From Calidifontimicrobium sp035325925 (lineage in GTDB: Bacteria; Pseudomonadota; Gammaproteobacteria; Burkholderiales; Burkholderiaceae_C): DNA of 10,056 nt. Each line of letters begins with the position of its first letter. Position 1 is the stretch's first letter. The notes under the pieces were generated by a model that had not been told where the DNA came from, did not search any database, and saw only the letters and a list, made by a program, of their open reading frames with translations. Shown here piece by piece: positions 1-6,760 of this stretch. The translations under genes were made by a program, and so were the position numbers. The stretch is from positions 1 to 10,056 of the forward strand of contig NZ_DAOKZA010000073.1 in the NCBI RefSeq assembly GCF_035325925.1, given 5' to 3'.

Positions 1-61
1 GAATCGAACCACCGACACGCGGATTTTCAATCCGCTGCTCTACCAACTGAGCTACTTGGCC
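1..61 (-). tRNA. tRNA-Phe (anticodon GAA), 3' end cut by window edge
   Basis: Read on the minus strand, the gene begins GGCCAAGTAGCTCAGTTGG, a typical acceptor 5' strand followed by the D arm. The anticodon arm is a perfect GCGGA/TCCGC stem around the loop TTGAAAA, giving anticodon GAA (phenylalanine). A variable loop and a T arm with GGTTCGATTC follow. The last part of the T stem and the 3' acceptor strand lie outside the window, so the gene is incomplete here. It lies downstream of the ntrX-like gene on the same strand and has its own promoter signal. A perfect TATAAT sits 12 bases before the first base. Confidence 0.95.
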
Positions 62-73
62 GAAGAGCCGCGC

Positions 74-79
74 ATTATA
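74..79 (-). promoter_or_regulatory. -10 box (TATAAT) of the tRNA-Phe promoter
   Basis: On the minus strand the hexamer is a perfect TATAAT, rare in this very GC-rich window. It is followed by the GC-only stretch GCGCGGC before the expected start of transcription near base 67, a few bases ahead of the mature tRNA 5' end at 61. GC-rich discriminators of this type are typical of stable-RNA promoters under stringent (ppGpp/DksA) control. No convincing -35 hexamer is seen at 17 bases spacing; that position overlaps the last codons of the ntrX-like gene. The promoter suggests the tRNA is transcribed on its own as well as by read-through. Confidence 0.7.
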
Positions 80-92
80 GCGACGGCGCGGG

Positions 93-767
93 TCACAGCC
101 CGCCGCGCTTGTTGCGTGTCAGGTCGACGCCGAGCTGCTTGAGCTTGCGGTACAGGTGCGTGCGTTCGAGACCGGTCTTCTCCGCCACGCGGGTCATCGA
201 TCCGTTCTCCTTGGCCAGGTGGAATTCGAAGTAGCACTTCTCGAACGCGTCGCGCGCCTCGCGCAACGGACGGTCGAGCTCGAACACCTGCTCCGACTGA
301 GGCCCCAGCAACTGCGGGGCGACCGGCAGCATCGGCGCCACGCCGTCGTGCACCTCACCGCCGTCGCCTCGCGCGAGGCCCGGCGTCGGCAAGGCGCGTG
401 CGGCCGGCTTGGTCAGCGCCTGCTCGACGGCGCGCAGCAGCTTCTGCAGCGTGATCGGCTTCTCGAGGAAGGCCATCGCGCCGAACTTGGTGGCCTCGAC
501 CGCGGTGTCGATCGTGCCGTGGCCGCTCATCATGATCACCGGCATCGTCAGCAGCCCGTTGCTGCCCCACTCCTTGAGCAGCGTGACGCCGTCGACGTCG
601 GGCATCCAGATGTCCAGCAGCACCAGGTCGGGACGCATGCGTTCACGCAGCGCTCGAGCCTGCGCGGCGTTCTCGGCCAGCTCGACCGTGTGCCCTTCGT
701 CGCTGAGGATTTCCGACAGCAGCCCGCGTATGCCAAGTTCGTCGTCAACTACGAGGATGGTCGCCAT
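93..767 (-). CDS. NtrX-like response regulator without AAA+ domain (REC + Fis-type HTH)
   Basis: 224-residue DNA-binding response regulator, the presumed phosphorylation partner of the NtrY-like kinase encoded just upstream. Residues 1-118 form a receiver domain with the acidic pocket D8/D9, phospho-acceptor D52, Ser81 and conserved K103. Residues 165-215 form a Fis/NtrC-type helix-turn-helix ending in ERTHLYRKLKQLGV, typical of the C-terminus of NtrC/NtrX. Between them is only a linker of about 45 residues rich in Pro, Gly and Ala. Classical NtrX is roughly twice as long and carries a central AAA+ ATPase for sigma-54 activation, which is absent here. The protein should therefore act as an ordinary activator or repressor. 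ATG at 767 lies 21 bases after the kinase stop. No good Shine-Dalgarno is visible, so translation may be coupled. The subfamily name is inferred from context. Confidence 0.88.
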   Translation of the reverse strand: MATILVVDDELGIRGLLSEILSDEGHTVELAENAAQARALRERMRPDLVLLDIWMPDVDGVTLLKEWGSNGLLTMPVIMMSGHGTIDTAVEATKFGAMAFLEKPITLQKLLRAVEQALTKPAARALPTPGLARGDGGEVHDGVAPMLPVAPQLLGPQSEQVFELDRPLREARDAFEKCYFEFHLAKENGSMTRVAEKTGLERTHLYRKLKQLGVDLTRNKRGGL

Positions 768-788
768 GGATTCGGTGCCGGCCGGTGC

Positions 789-3074
789 TCAGGCCGCGGA
801 GGTCGGAAGGCCCGCCGGGGCAGGCGCAGGGGCCGCCACGGGAGCGAGTTTGGAAAATGATAACGAAACTTGCGCGCCTGCCGGCACGCTCTCGTCACCG
901 TCGGCGCCACGCCGGTTGCCGATGCGCACGCGCGCGCCGTGCTCGTCGGCGATCTTCTTGACCACGGCCAGGCCCAGCCCCGTGCCTTTGCTCTTGGTCG
1001 TCACGTACGGCTCGAAGGCTCGCTTGAGCACCTTGTCGGCGAAGCCGGGCCCGTTGTCGCTGACCACCAGTCGCACGGCGCGAACGCGGCCGTCGTCGTG
1101 GCGCGAGACCTCGGTGGCCACGCGCACGCAGCCGTCGGCGCGCTCCGCCACCGCGTCGAGCGCGTTCTGCACCAGGTTGTGCACCACCTGGCGCAGCTGC
1201 GTCGCGTCGCCGACGATCGCCGGCAACGCCTCGGCATAGCTCGCGCGCAGCCGCCCGCTCTCGCTGGCCTGCCCGTACAGCGCCAGCACCTCGGCCACCA
1301 GCGCGTTCAGGTCCAGCGCGTGCAGCTGCGCCGCGGGCAGCCGCGCGTAGTCGCGGAACTCGTTGACCAGTTGCTTCATCGCCTGCACCTGCGCGACGAT
1401 CGTGGTCACCGAGCGCTGCAGCAGCGCCTGGCCGGGCGCGTCGAGCTTGGCCTCGAGCTTGTGCTGCAGTCGTTCGGCCGACAGCTGGATCGGCGTCAGC
1501 GGGTTCTTGATCTCGTGCGCCAGCCGGCGCGCGACCTCGCCCCACGCCGCGGTGCGCTGGGCGCTGACGACCTCGCTGATGTCGTCGAACACCATCAGCC
1601 GCATGTCGCCGGGCAGCGTCGCGCCGCGCACCAGCAACGTCAGCGTGTCGTTGTCGCGCACGGTGGCGCCGGCCAGCGGCAGCTCGAACGCCTCCTGCCA
1701 CTGGTCGCGCTCGCCGGGCTCGGGACTGGCCTGGTGCGTCTCGAAGCGCTGCCACACTGCTTCGGCGAAGGCCTCGAGTCCCGGCGCCTCGTCCAGTCGA
1801 CGACCGCGGTACGCCGACAGCGGCAGCTTGAGGATGCGGGTGGCGCCCGGGTTGACGGTGTCGATGCGGCGCTGCGCGTCGAAAACGATCACGCCGGCGG
1901 TCATGTTGTCGAGGATCGTCTGCAGGTGCGTGCGCGCGTTCTCCAGCTCGGCCACGCCGCGCTGCACCTGCGTGCGCGCGTCGGCGAGCTGCTGCGTCAT
2001 GTCGGCGAACGACCGCGTCAGCCCGCCGAGTTCGTCGCCCGAGGCGAACACCGGCTTGGCGCGCAGGTCGCCGGCGGCCACCTGCCTCACGCCCTCGGCG
2101 AGCAGCAGCAGCGGGCGCGCCAGCTGGTTGCCCAGCAGCGCGGCCAGCAGCACCGCGGCGAACACCGCCAGCACCAGCGCCAGCGTCAGCGTGCCGATGT
2201 ACATGCGCCGCAGCCCGTCGCGCTCGAGCGCACGCTGCTGGTACTCGCGGTACGCCGCCTGCACCGCCAGCGCTTGCGCCGCCAGCGTGGGCGGCACGGC
2301 CTGCACGACCATCAGGTAGCGCTCGTCGGCGCCCAGCCGCAGGTCGGCGCTGGGCAGCAGCGCCAGCGCGCGCACGCGTGCGTCGGGCGCGGCGCCGGGC
2401 GCCGGCTCGTCGTCGAGGCCCTCGAGCCGGCTGACGACGCGCGCGTTGCGCGCCTGACGCAGCAGCACCGGGTCGACCCGCTCGGCGCCGAGCACCGTGG
2501 TCACCCCACCGGCGCCGAGCAGCGTCTGGCCGGCGGCGCTGACCACCACCACCTGCTGCGCATTGAGCTGCTCGCGCAGCCGCTCCAGCGCCAGCGGCGT
2601 CGGCGACGTTCCGGCATCGGCCAGCCGCTCGGCGGCCAGCCGCGTCTTCGCGGCCAGGTCGCCGACCTGCGCGTCGAGCGTGCCGCGCCCCAGCGCGAGG
2701 CCGGCGTCGAGCGCGCCCTCCACGCGCACGTCGAACCAGGCTTCGATGCTGCGCGAGACGAACTGGTAGCTCACCGTGTACACCAGCACGCCGGGCAACA
2801 CGCCGACCAGCGCGAAGATGCCCGCCAGCTTCAGCAGCAGCCGGCTGCCGAACTTGCCGCGCCGCGTGCGCACCGCCAGCCGCGCGGCGGCGAGCACGAT
2901 GACCAGCGCGAGCAGCGCCGCCACGGCGACGTTGAGCCAGAACAGCCACACGAAGTGCCGCTCGTACAGCCCGCGCTCGCCGCTGGACAGCGACAGCACG
3001 AAGCCCAGCACCAGCGCGACGCCGGTGGCGGCCACCAATGCCACCACCCAGGCCCAGCGCGTCGACTTCTTCAT
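789..3074 (-). CDS. NtrY-like membrane sensor histidine kinase
   Basis: 761-residue inner-membrane sensor kinase. Hydrophobic segments lie near residues 8-30, 41-65 and 79-101. A large extracytoplasmic region covers about 102-290 and a fourth membrane segment about 292-315. A HAMP linker follows (about 316-370), then a PAS domain (about 383-500), a dimerisation/phospho-acceptor helix with H520 in AHEIKNPLTP, and an HATPase domain. The HATPase shows an N box (HNLVQNALDA, 632-641), G1 (SDNGPGF, 672-678), an F box (FEPYVTTK, 687-694) and G2 (GTGLGLAV, 697-704). This layout matches NtrY. ATG at 3074 was chosen because it overlaps the DUF4390 stop codon as ATGA and begins a normal membrane anchor. 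A longer reading frame to 3113 would overlap that gene and adds no hydrophobic sequence. The tail is Ala/Pro rich. The signal sensed is unknown; nitrogen or redox control is inferred from the family. Confidence 0.93.
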   Translation of the reverse strand: MKKSTRWAWVVALVAATGVALVLGFVLSLSSGERGLYERHFVWLFWLNVAVAALLALVIVLAAARLAVRTRRGKFGSRLLLKLAGIFALVGVLPGVLVYTVSYQFVSRSIEAWFDVRVEGALDAGLALGRGTLDAQVGDLAAKTRLAAERLADAGTSPTPLALERLREQLNAQQVVVVSAAGQTLLGAGGVTTVLGAERVDPVLLRQARNARVVSRLEGLDDEPAPGAAPDARVRALALLPSADLRLGADERYLMVVQAVPPTLAAQALAVQAAYREYQQRALERDGLRRMYIGTLTLALVLAVFAAVLLAALLGNQLARPLLLLAEGVRQVAAGDLRAKPVFASGDELGGLTRSFADMTQQLADARTQVQRGVAELENARTHLQTILDNMTAGVIVFDAQRRIDTVNPGATRILKLPLSAYRGRRLDEAPGLEAFAEAVWQRFETHQASPEPGERDQWQEAFELPLAGATVRDNDTLTLLVRGATLPGDMRLMVFDDISEVVSAQRTAAWGEVARRLAHEIKNPLTPIQLSAERLQHKLEAKLDAPGQALLQRSVTTIVAQVQAMKQLVNEFRDYARLPAAQLHALDLNALVAEVLALYGQASESGRLRASYAEALPAIVGDATQLRQVVHNLVQNALDAVAERADGCVRVATEVSRHDDGRVRAVRLVVSDNGPGFADKVLKRAFEPYVTTKSKGTGLGLAVVKKIADEHGARVRIGNRRGADGDESVPAGAQVSLSFSKLAPVAAPAPAPAGLPTSAA

Positions 3075-3637
3075 CGCGGCAGTTCGATCCGGCGCTCGAC
3101 CTCGAGTTGCCACTCGGGCAGGTTGCCGATGCCGATCTGCATCGGTCGTGGCAGCTCACCGGTGTCCAGCCGCCAGCTGAACTCCAGGTAGTGGTCCTCG
3201 TCGGGGTCGACCGCGGCCGCGTCGGCCACCGGCCAGCGCGAGATGCGGGTGATCGCCGACATCGCCTCGGGCAGCGACGCGTAGGTCTGGTGCAGCGCGC
3301 CGATGCTGACGCGAAAGCTGTTCGACAGCGGCTGGTAGGTCAGCCGCCAGCGCCGCCGCACGCGGCCGATGCGTTCGTCGCGCCAGTACCAGCGCGGGCG
3401 GTACAGCGCCGCCTCGGCGCGGAAGTGCAGCGCGATGCCGCGCCGCAGCGCATCCTCGACCGGCGCCGGCAACGCCACGCGCAGCGCAAAGTCGAGCGTG
3501 ACCTGGCCGTCGTGGCGGCCCGGCTCGAGCACGAGCAGCGCGGCGGCCGGCGCCTGCGCCGCCGCGGGCGCGACCCGCGCCAGCCAGGGCGCCAGGGTTG
3601 CCGCGAGCACGATCCGCCCCCACGAGCGCCGGTCCAT
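3071..3637 (-). CDS. DUF4390 family exported protein
   Basis: About 188 residues. It starts with a plausible Sec signal peptide: Arg-rich start, hydrophobic stretch IVLAATLAPWLA, then an AAAQA cleavage region near residue 29. The mature part is rich in aromatic and Arg residues (RPRWYWRDERIG, RRRWRLTYQPLSNSFRVS, ending HYLEFSWRLDTGELPRPMQIG), the pattern I associate with DUF4390. That family has no established function and is commonly found between rsmB and ntrY in betaproteobacteria. The stop overlaps the kinase start by four bases, suggesting translational coupling and a shared envelope role, perhaps modulating the sensor (inference). I prefer ATG at 3637 because it places the signal peptide at the N-terminus. 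An alternative TTG at 3697 would overlap the rsmB stop as TTGA and add 20 residues. Neither start has a clear Shine-Dalgarno. Confidence 0.85.
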   Translation of the reverse strand: MDRRSWGRIVLAATLAPWLARVAPAAAQAPAAALLVLEPGRHDGQVTLDFALRVALPAPVEDALRRGIALHFRAEAALYRPRWYWRDERIGRVRRRWRLTYQPLSNSFRVSIGALHQTYASLPEAMSAITRISRWPVADAAAVDPDEDHYLEFSWRLDTGELPRPMQIGIGNLPEWQLEVERRIELPR

Positions 3638-3693
3638 CGCGGGACGGCCGCTCGCGGCGCGGTCCGTGGCGATGGCACGCTGGCGAGGCAGGG

Positions 3694-5055
3694 TCAAGGG
3701 CGTTGCAGCAAGGCGTAGTAGAAGCCGTCGGGGTCGGCGGCCGGCGCGATGGCCTGCGGGTCATTGTCCGGCAGCGGCAACAGATGCCCCGGCGAGGCCG
3801 GATCGACCCGTGCCGTCCCGGCCGGCTGGCGTTGCAAAAAAGCGTCGATCTGCGCCTGCCCCTCGGCCCTGAACAGCGAGCAGGTCGCGTAGAGCAGCCG
3901 CCCGCCGGGCTTGAGCAGCCGCCACAGCGCGTCGAGCAGCCGCGCCTGCTGGCGCGCCAGCGACGCCACGTCGCCGGCGCGGCGCAGCCAGCGCACGTCG
4001 GGGTGGCGTCGCACGATGCCCGAGGCGGTGCACGGCGCGTCGAGCAGGATCGCGTCGAACGCGCGGCCGTCCCACCACGCCGCCGGGTCGCCGGCGTCGC
4101 CGGCGCGCAACTCGGCGCGAAGGCCCAGGCGCCGCAGCGTCTCGTCGACACGCGCCAGCCGCAACGCGTCGTGGTCGAGCGCGATCAGGTCGAGTTCGGC
4201 GAGTTCGAGCAGGTGCGCGGTCTTGCCGCCGGGCGCGGCGCACGCGTCGAGCACGCGCGCGCCGGCCGGCAGCGTGACCGCCGGCGTGTCGCCGAGCGTG
4301 GCCACGCCGCCGAGCAGCAGCGGCGCGGCGAGCTGCGCCGCGGCGTCCTGCACCGAGACGTCGCCGTCGGCGAAGCCAGGCAACGCGCCCACCGCGCAGG
4401 GCTCGCGCAGCACCACGGCGTGTGCGCCGACGGCCGCGGCGTCGCGCCCCTGCGCCGCGAGCCGCCGCACGTAGCCGACTGCGTCGCCGCGGCGCGCGTT
4501 GACGCGCAGCGTCATCGGCGCGCGCCGGTTGGCCGCGTGCAGCAGCGCCTGCCACTGCACCGGCCAGTCGGCCTTCAGTCGCGAGATCCACCACGCCGGA
4601 TGGTTGTACGCGCCCTGCGGCTGGCGCCTTGCCGCCGCCACGAGCGCCTCGCGCTCGCGCAGGAAGCGCCGCAGCACCGCGTTGACGAATCCCGCGGCCC
4701 CCGGCGTGCGCTGGCGCGCGGCGCGCACCGCCTGGTCGACCAGCGTGTGGTCGGCGTACGGCGGCGCGGCCGGCGGCTCGGGCGGCCACAGCAGCGCCAG
4801 TGCGACGAGCAGCAGCGCTTCGACCGCCGGCGGCGGCGCCTTCGGTGCGACGATCTCGCGCACCGCCAGTGCGCCGCCGAGCGCGCGCATCGCGTGGAAC
4901 GACACCGCCTGCGCACCGGCGCGCGCCGGCAGCGGCACCGCGGCGATCGCCTCGGTCAGCGAACGCCCGCCGCGCACCGCCGCCACCGCGTCGGCGGCGT
5001 GCGCGAGCAGGCGCGCCAGCGGCAGCGCGGGGGCGGCGGTGTCGCTCGGGGCCAT
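3694..5055 (-). CDS. rsmB: 16S rRNA (cytosine-967-C5)-methyltransferase RsmB
   Basis: 453-residue cytoplasmic enzyme that transfers a methyl group from S-adenosylmethionine to C967 (E. coli numbering) of 16S rRNA. The N-terminal part, residues 5-140, is a NusB-like helical RNA-binding domain (AAGFVNAVLRRFLRE at 120-134). The catalytic part has the SAM-binding motif DACAAPGGK (270-278), DAPCTASG (339-346, conserved Cys342) and ATCS (390-393, Cys392). The two-cysteine arrangement is that of RNA m5C methyltransferases, in which the motif VI Cys (392) attacks the base. Length is close to E. coli RsmB (429). ATG at 5055 is chosen because the upstream extension would run into folE and is not conserved-looking. 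There is no Shine-Dalgarno; the bases before ATG form an inverted repeat and the mRNA could be leaderless. It is the first gene of the minus-strand series leading to ntrY/ntrX. Confidence 0.95.
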   Translation of the reverse strand: MAPSDTAAPALPLARLLAHAADAVAAVRGGRSLTEAIAAVPLPARAGAQAVSFHAMRALGGALAVREIVAPKAPPPAVEALLLVALALLWPPEPPAAPPYADHTLVDQAVRAARQRTPGAAGFVNAVLRRFLREREALVAAARRQPQGAYNHPAWWISRLKADWPVQWQALLHAANRRAPMTLRVNARRGDAVGYVRRLAAQGRDAAAVGAHAVVLREPCAVGALPGFADGDVSVQDAAAQLAAPLLLGGVATLGDTPAVTLPAGARVLDACAAPGGKTAHLLELAELDLIALDHDALRLARVDETLRRLGLRAELRAGDAGDPAAWWDGRAFDAILLDAPCTASGIVRRHPDVRWLRRAGDVASLARQQARLLDALWRLLKPGGRLLYATCSLFRAEGQAQIDAFLQRQPAGTARVDPASPGHLLPLPDNDPQAIAPAADPDGFYYALLQRP

Positions 5056-5076
5056 GCGACGCAGTCTATGCGTCGC
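5056..5076. repeat. Perfect 8-bp inverted repeat abutting the rsmB start codon
   Basis: The arms GCGACGCA and TGCGTCGC flank a five-base spacer GTCTA, and the repeat ends directly against the rsmB ATG. The spacer contains, on the minus strand, most of a TAGACT hexamer (bases 5063-5068) that matches four of six positions of a -10 box. If that were the -10, transcription would start at or next to the ATG, giving a leaderless rsmB message. The repeat could be an operator for a dimeric regulator over the rsmB promoter or, if transcribed, a hairpin hiding the start. The repeat is directly visible; any function is inferred. Confidence 0.6.
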
Positions 5077-5090
5077 GCAGGCACAGCGGT

Positions 5091-5096
5091 CACAAT
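5091..5096 (+). promoter_or_regulatory. Candidate -10 of the folE-BLUF promoter
   Basis: CACAAT matches four of six positions of TATAAT. It lies 24 bases before the folE ribosome binding site, a sensible distance for a transcription start near 5103. No good -35 hexamer lies 17 bases upstream; that position falls on the right arm of the inverted repeat at 5056-5076. On the other strand the same bases read ATTGTG, so regulation of folE and rsmB could share this short region. This is a weak call based on hexamer similarity and position only. Confidence 0.3.
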
Positions 5097-5126
5097 CGGC
5101 GCTCCCTGGACCCCGGAGGCGGATGC

Positions 5127-5855
5127 ATGTCCTCGCAAGCGACACCGATCTTTCGCAGCGAAGAGGAGCTCGCGCGCCTGCCGGCGTCCGAGCGCATCCG
5201 CTACCGCCTGGTCGGCGCCGACTGCCGCTTCCACGCCAACGACAACATCGCCGACCACCTGCGCGACGGCGAGCTCGACGAGCTCAAGGCCGAGGTGCAG
5301 GCGAAGATGCACGAGGTGCTGCGCGCGCTCGTCATCGACACCGACAACGACCACAACACCAACGACACCGCCAAGCGGGTGGCCAAGATGTTCGTCGAGG
5401 AGGTGTTCGCCGGGCGCTACCGGCCGATGCCCTCGGTCACCGAGTTCCCGAACGCCGAGCGCCTGAACGAGCTGATGATCGTCGGCCCGATCAAGGTGCG
5501 CAGCGCCTGCTCGCACCACCTGTGCCCGATCCTCGGGCGCGTGTGGATCGGCATCCTGCCCAACGAGTTCTCGAACCTGATCGGCCTGTCCAAGTACGCG
5601 CGCATCTGCGACTGGATCATGAGCCGCCCGCAGATCCAGGAGGAGGCGGTGACGATGCTCGCCAACGAACTGCAGCAGCGCGTCAAGCCCGACGGGCTGG
5701 CCATCGTGATGGAGGCCGACCACTTCTGCATGCACTGGCGCGGCGTCAAGGACGACGAATCGATGATGGTCAACTCGGTGATGCGCGGCGCCTTCCTGAA
5801 GGACGCCAACCTGCGGCGCGAGTTCCTCGCGCTGCTGAGCAAGAAGACCGCCTGA
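5127..5855 (+). CDS. folE: GTP cyclohydrolase I, FolE family (divergent form)
   Basis: 242 residues. GTP cyclohydrolase I converts GTP to 7,8-dihydroneopterin triphosphate and formate, the first step to folate and other pterins, in a zinc-dependent cytoplasmic homodecamer. The zinc ligands are present: C128 and H131 in CSHH and C201 in DHFC (E. coli C110, H113, C181). Also kept are catalytic H130 and H199, the GLSK loop with K156, RPQIQE with the guanine-binding Glu172, and R205 in the RGVKD segment. Divergent points are Ser129 where the family usually has Glu (CEHH), a Cys after it (HLCP), Lys208 in place of Arg, and an N-terminal extension of about 20 residues. ATG at 5127 follows an ideal GGAGG (5115-5119) with seven bases spacing. 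The stop is overlapped by the Shine-Dalgarno of the BLUF gene, so the two form an operon. A second, canonical folE elsewhere in the genome is possible. Confidence 0.9.
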   Translation: MSSQATPIFRSEEELARLPASERIRYRLVGADCRFHANDNIADHLRDGELDELKAEVQAKMHEVLRALVIDTDNDHNTNDTAKRVAKMFVEEVFAGRYRPMPSVTEFPNAERLNELMIVGPIKVRSACSHHLCPILGRVWIGILPNEFSNLIGLSKYARICDWIMSRPQIQEEAVTMLANELQQRVKPDGLAIVMEADHFCMHWRGVKDDESMMVNSVMRGAFLKDANLRREFLALLSKKTA

Positions 5856-5868
5856 AGGAGCCAGTGCC

Positions 5869-6294
5869 ATGCTCGTGCGCCTGATGTACGCCAGCCGTGC
5901 CGTCGCCGCGATCGGCGACGACGAACTGCACGCGATCCTGCGCAAGTCGAAAGCCGACAACCCGAAGCACGGCATCACCGGCGTGCTGTGCTACTCGCAG
6001 GGCATCTTCATCCAGGTGCTCGAGGGCGGCCGCGGCGCCGTCAACCGGCTGTACAACCGCATCGTCGCCGACGCGCGCCACGCCGACGTGGTGCTGCTGA
6101 GCTACGACGAGATCGGCGAGCGCCGCTTCGCCGGCTGGTCGATGGGCCAGGTGCACATGAACCGGCTCAACCCGGCGCTGCTGCTGAAGTACTCCGAAAC
6201 GGCCACGCTCGACCCCTACGCGGTCAGCGGCAAGGTGTCGCTGGCGCTGTTCGAGGAGCTGGTGTCCACCGCGTCGGTGATGGGCCAGTCCTGA
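5869..6294 (+). CDS. Short BLUF-domain blue-light photoreceptor
   Basis: 141-residue stand-alone BLUF protein (sensor of blue light using FAD), the same size class as PixD/Slr1694. The BLUF fold covers about residues 1-95. The photocycle residues are all seen: Y7 (RLMYAS), N31 (DNPKHGITG), Q49 (FIQVLEG), W90 and M92 (GWSMGQ). These form the Tyr-Gln-flavin hydrogen-bond network that rearranges on illumination, so the protein should be photoactive. Residues 96-141 form the usual C-terminal helical cap; no output domain such as EAL or GGDEF is fused, so it must signal through a partner protein. ATG at 5869 has AAGGAG (5855-5860) eight bases upstream, overlapping the folE stop. It ends 13 bases from the convergent gene. 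Being second in an operon with GTP cyclohydrolase I is its notable feature; a functional link is inferred. Confidence 0.95.
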   Translation: MLVRLMYASRAVAAIGDDELHAILRKSKADNPKHGITGVLCYSQGIFIQVLEGGRGAVNRLYNRIVADARHADVVLLSYDEIGERRFAGWSMGQVHMNRLNPALLLKYSETATLDPYAVSGKVSLALFEELVSTASVMGQS

Positions 6295-6301
6295 GCGCGC
6301 G

Positions 6302-6315
6302 GGCGCTTCAGCGCC
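6302..6315. terminator. Small palindrome between convergent genes, possible weak bidirectional terminator
   Basis: GGCGC-TTCA-GCGCC forms a five-base-pair stem with a four-base loop in the gap between the BLUF stop (6294) and the stop of the convergent secreted-protein gene (6308-6310), which lies in the loop. There is no T run on either strand, so this is not a standard intrinsic terminator. It is the only structure seen in this 13-base convergent junction. Confidence 0.25.
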
Positions 6316-6760
6316 GGGCCGCGGCGCCGAGCCGCTGCACCGGCAGGCACAGCCCGTCGGCGCGCACGAACACGCCGCGGTCGAGGCCGCGGTCGGCGAA
6401 GTAGAAACGGTCGACGCCCTCGGCGCGCGGTTCGGAGACAAACACCGACTCGCCGGCAGCCGACTCGCCCTCGTAGAAGAAGTCCATCGGCCGATGGCCG
6501 CGCTGCCAGCGCAGCGCGTAGCTCATGCGTGCCGGCGCCACCGTGCAGCGCGTGCGCCCGACGCGGTACACGCCCTCGAACTCGCCGCGGGCGTCGGCCG
6601 GCGCGGTCGACGCGACGCCCAGGTGCGCACATGGGTGCGCCGGCGGCGTCGCGGCCGGGGCGCCGCCACCGGCCGCCGCGGCGGTGCCGAGCGCCGTGGC
6701 GAGCAGCAGCGCCACCGCCGCCCGCGTGGCACGGCGCTCACCCCCCCAGCGCACGGGCAT
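6308..6760 (-). CDS. Small secreted protein of unknown family, partner of the upstream hydrolase
   Basis: 150 residues that I cannot assign to a family. The N-terminus is a clear Sec signal peptide: RRATR, then AAVALLLATALGTAAAA, with cleavage likely near residue 30. An Ala/Pro-rich stretch leads to a mature domain of roughly 105 residues with three Cys (44, 72, 138) and alternating aromatic/polar stretches suggesting beta strands (DFFYEGES, ESVFVSE, DRFYFADRG, GVFVRADGLC). Product location should be the periplasm. ATG at 6760 lies 23 bases inside the end of the peptidoglycan hydrolase gene, so the two are translated from one message. A small periplasmic protein coupled to a signal-less wall hydrolase suggests an immunity protein or lysozyme inhibitor, but no motif proves it. 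A short C run (6741-6747) lies in the overlap. Confidence 0.8.
   Translation of the reverse strand: MPVRWGGERRATRAAVALLLATALGTAAAAGGGAPAATPPAHPCAHLGVASTAPADARGEFEGVYRVGRTRCTVAPARMSYALRWQRGHRPMDFFYEGESAAGESVFVSEPRAEGVDRFYFADRGLDRGVFVRADGLCLPVQRLGAAARR

Noticed and set aside
1..61. tRNA-Phe as an integration site of a genomic island
   Set aside because: No integrase or repeat of the tRNA 3' end is seen in the window, and the 3' end of the tRNA is outside it.
870..3191. 773-codon open frame on the plus strand opposite the NtrY-like kinase
   Set aside because: His/Arg/Gln-rich low-complexity translation with no recognisable domain; it is a GC-bias mirror of the kinase, whose domains are all in order.
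3598..5466. 622-codon plus-strand open frame across rsmB and into folE
   Set aside because: Antisense to rsmB and out of frame with folE; Arg-rich translation without motifs.
6741..6747. Run of seven C in the overlap of the hydrolase and secreted-protein genes as a phase-variation tract
   Set aside because: Too short for likely slippage and expected by chance in DNA of this GC content.
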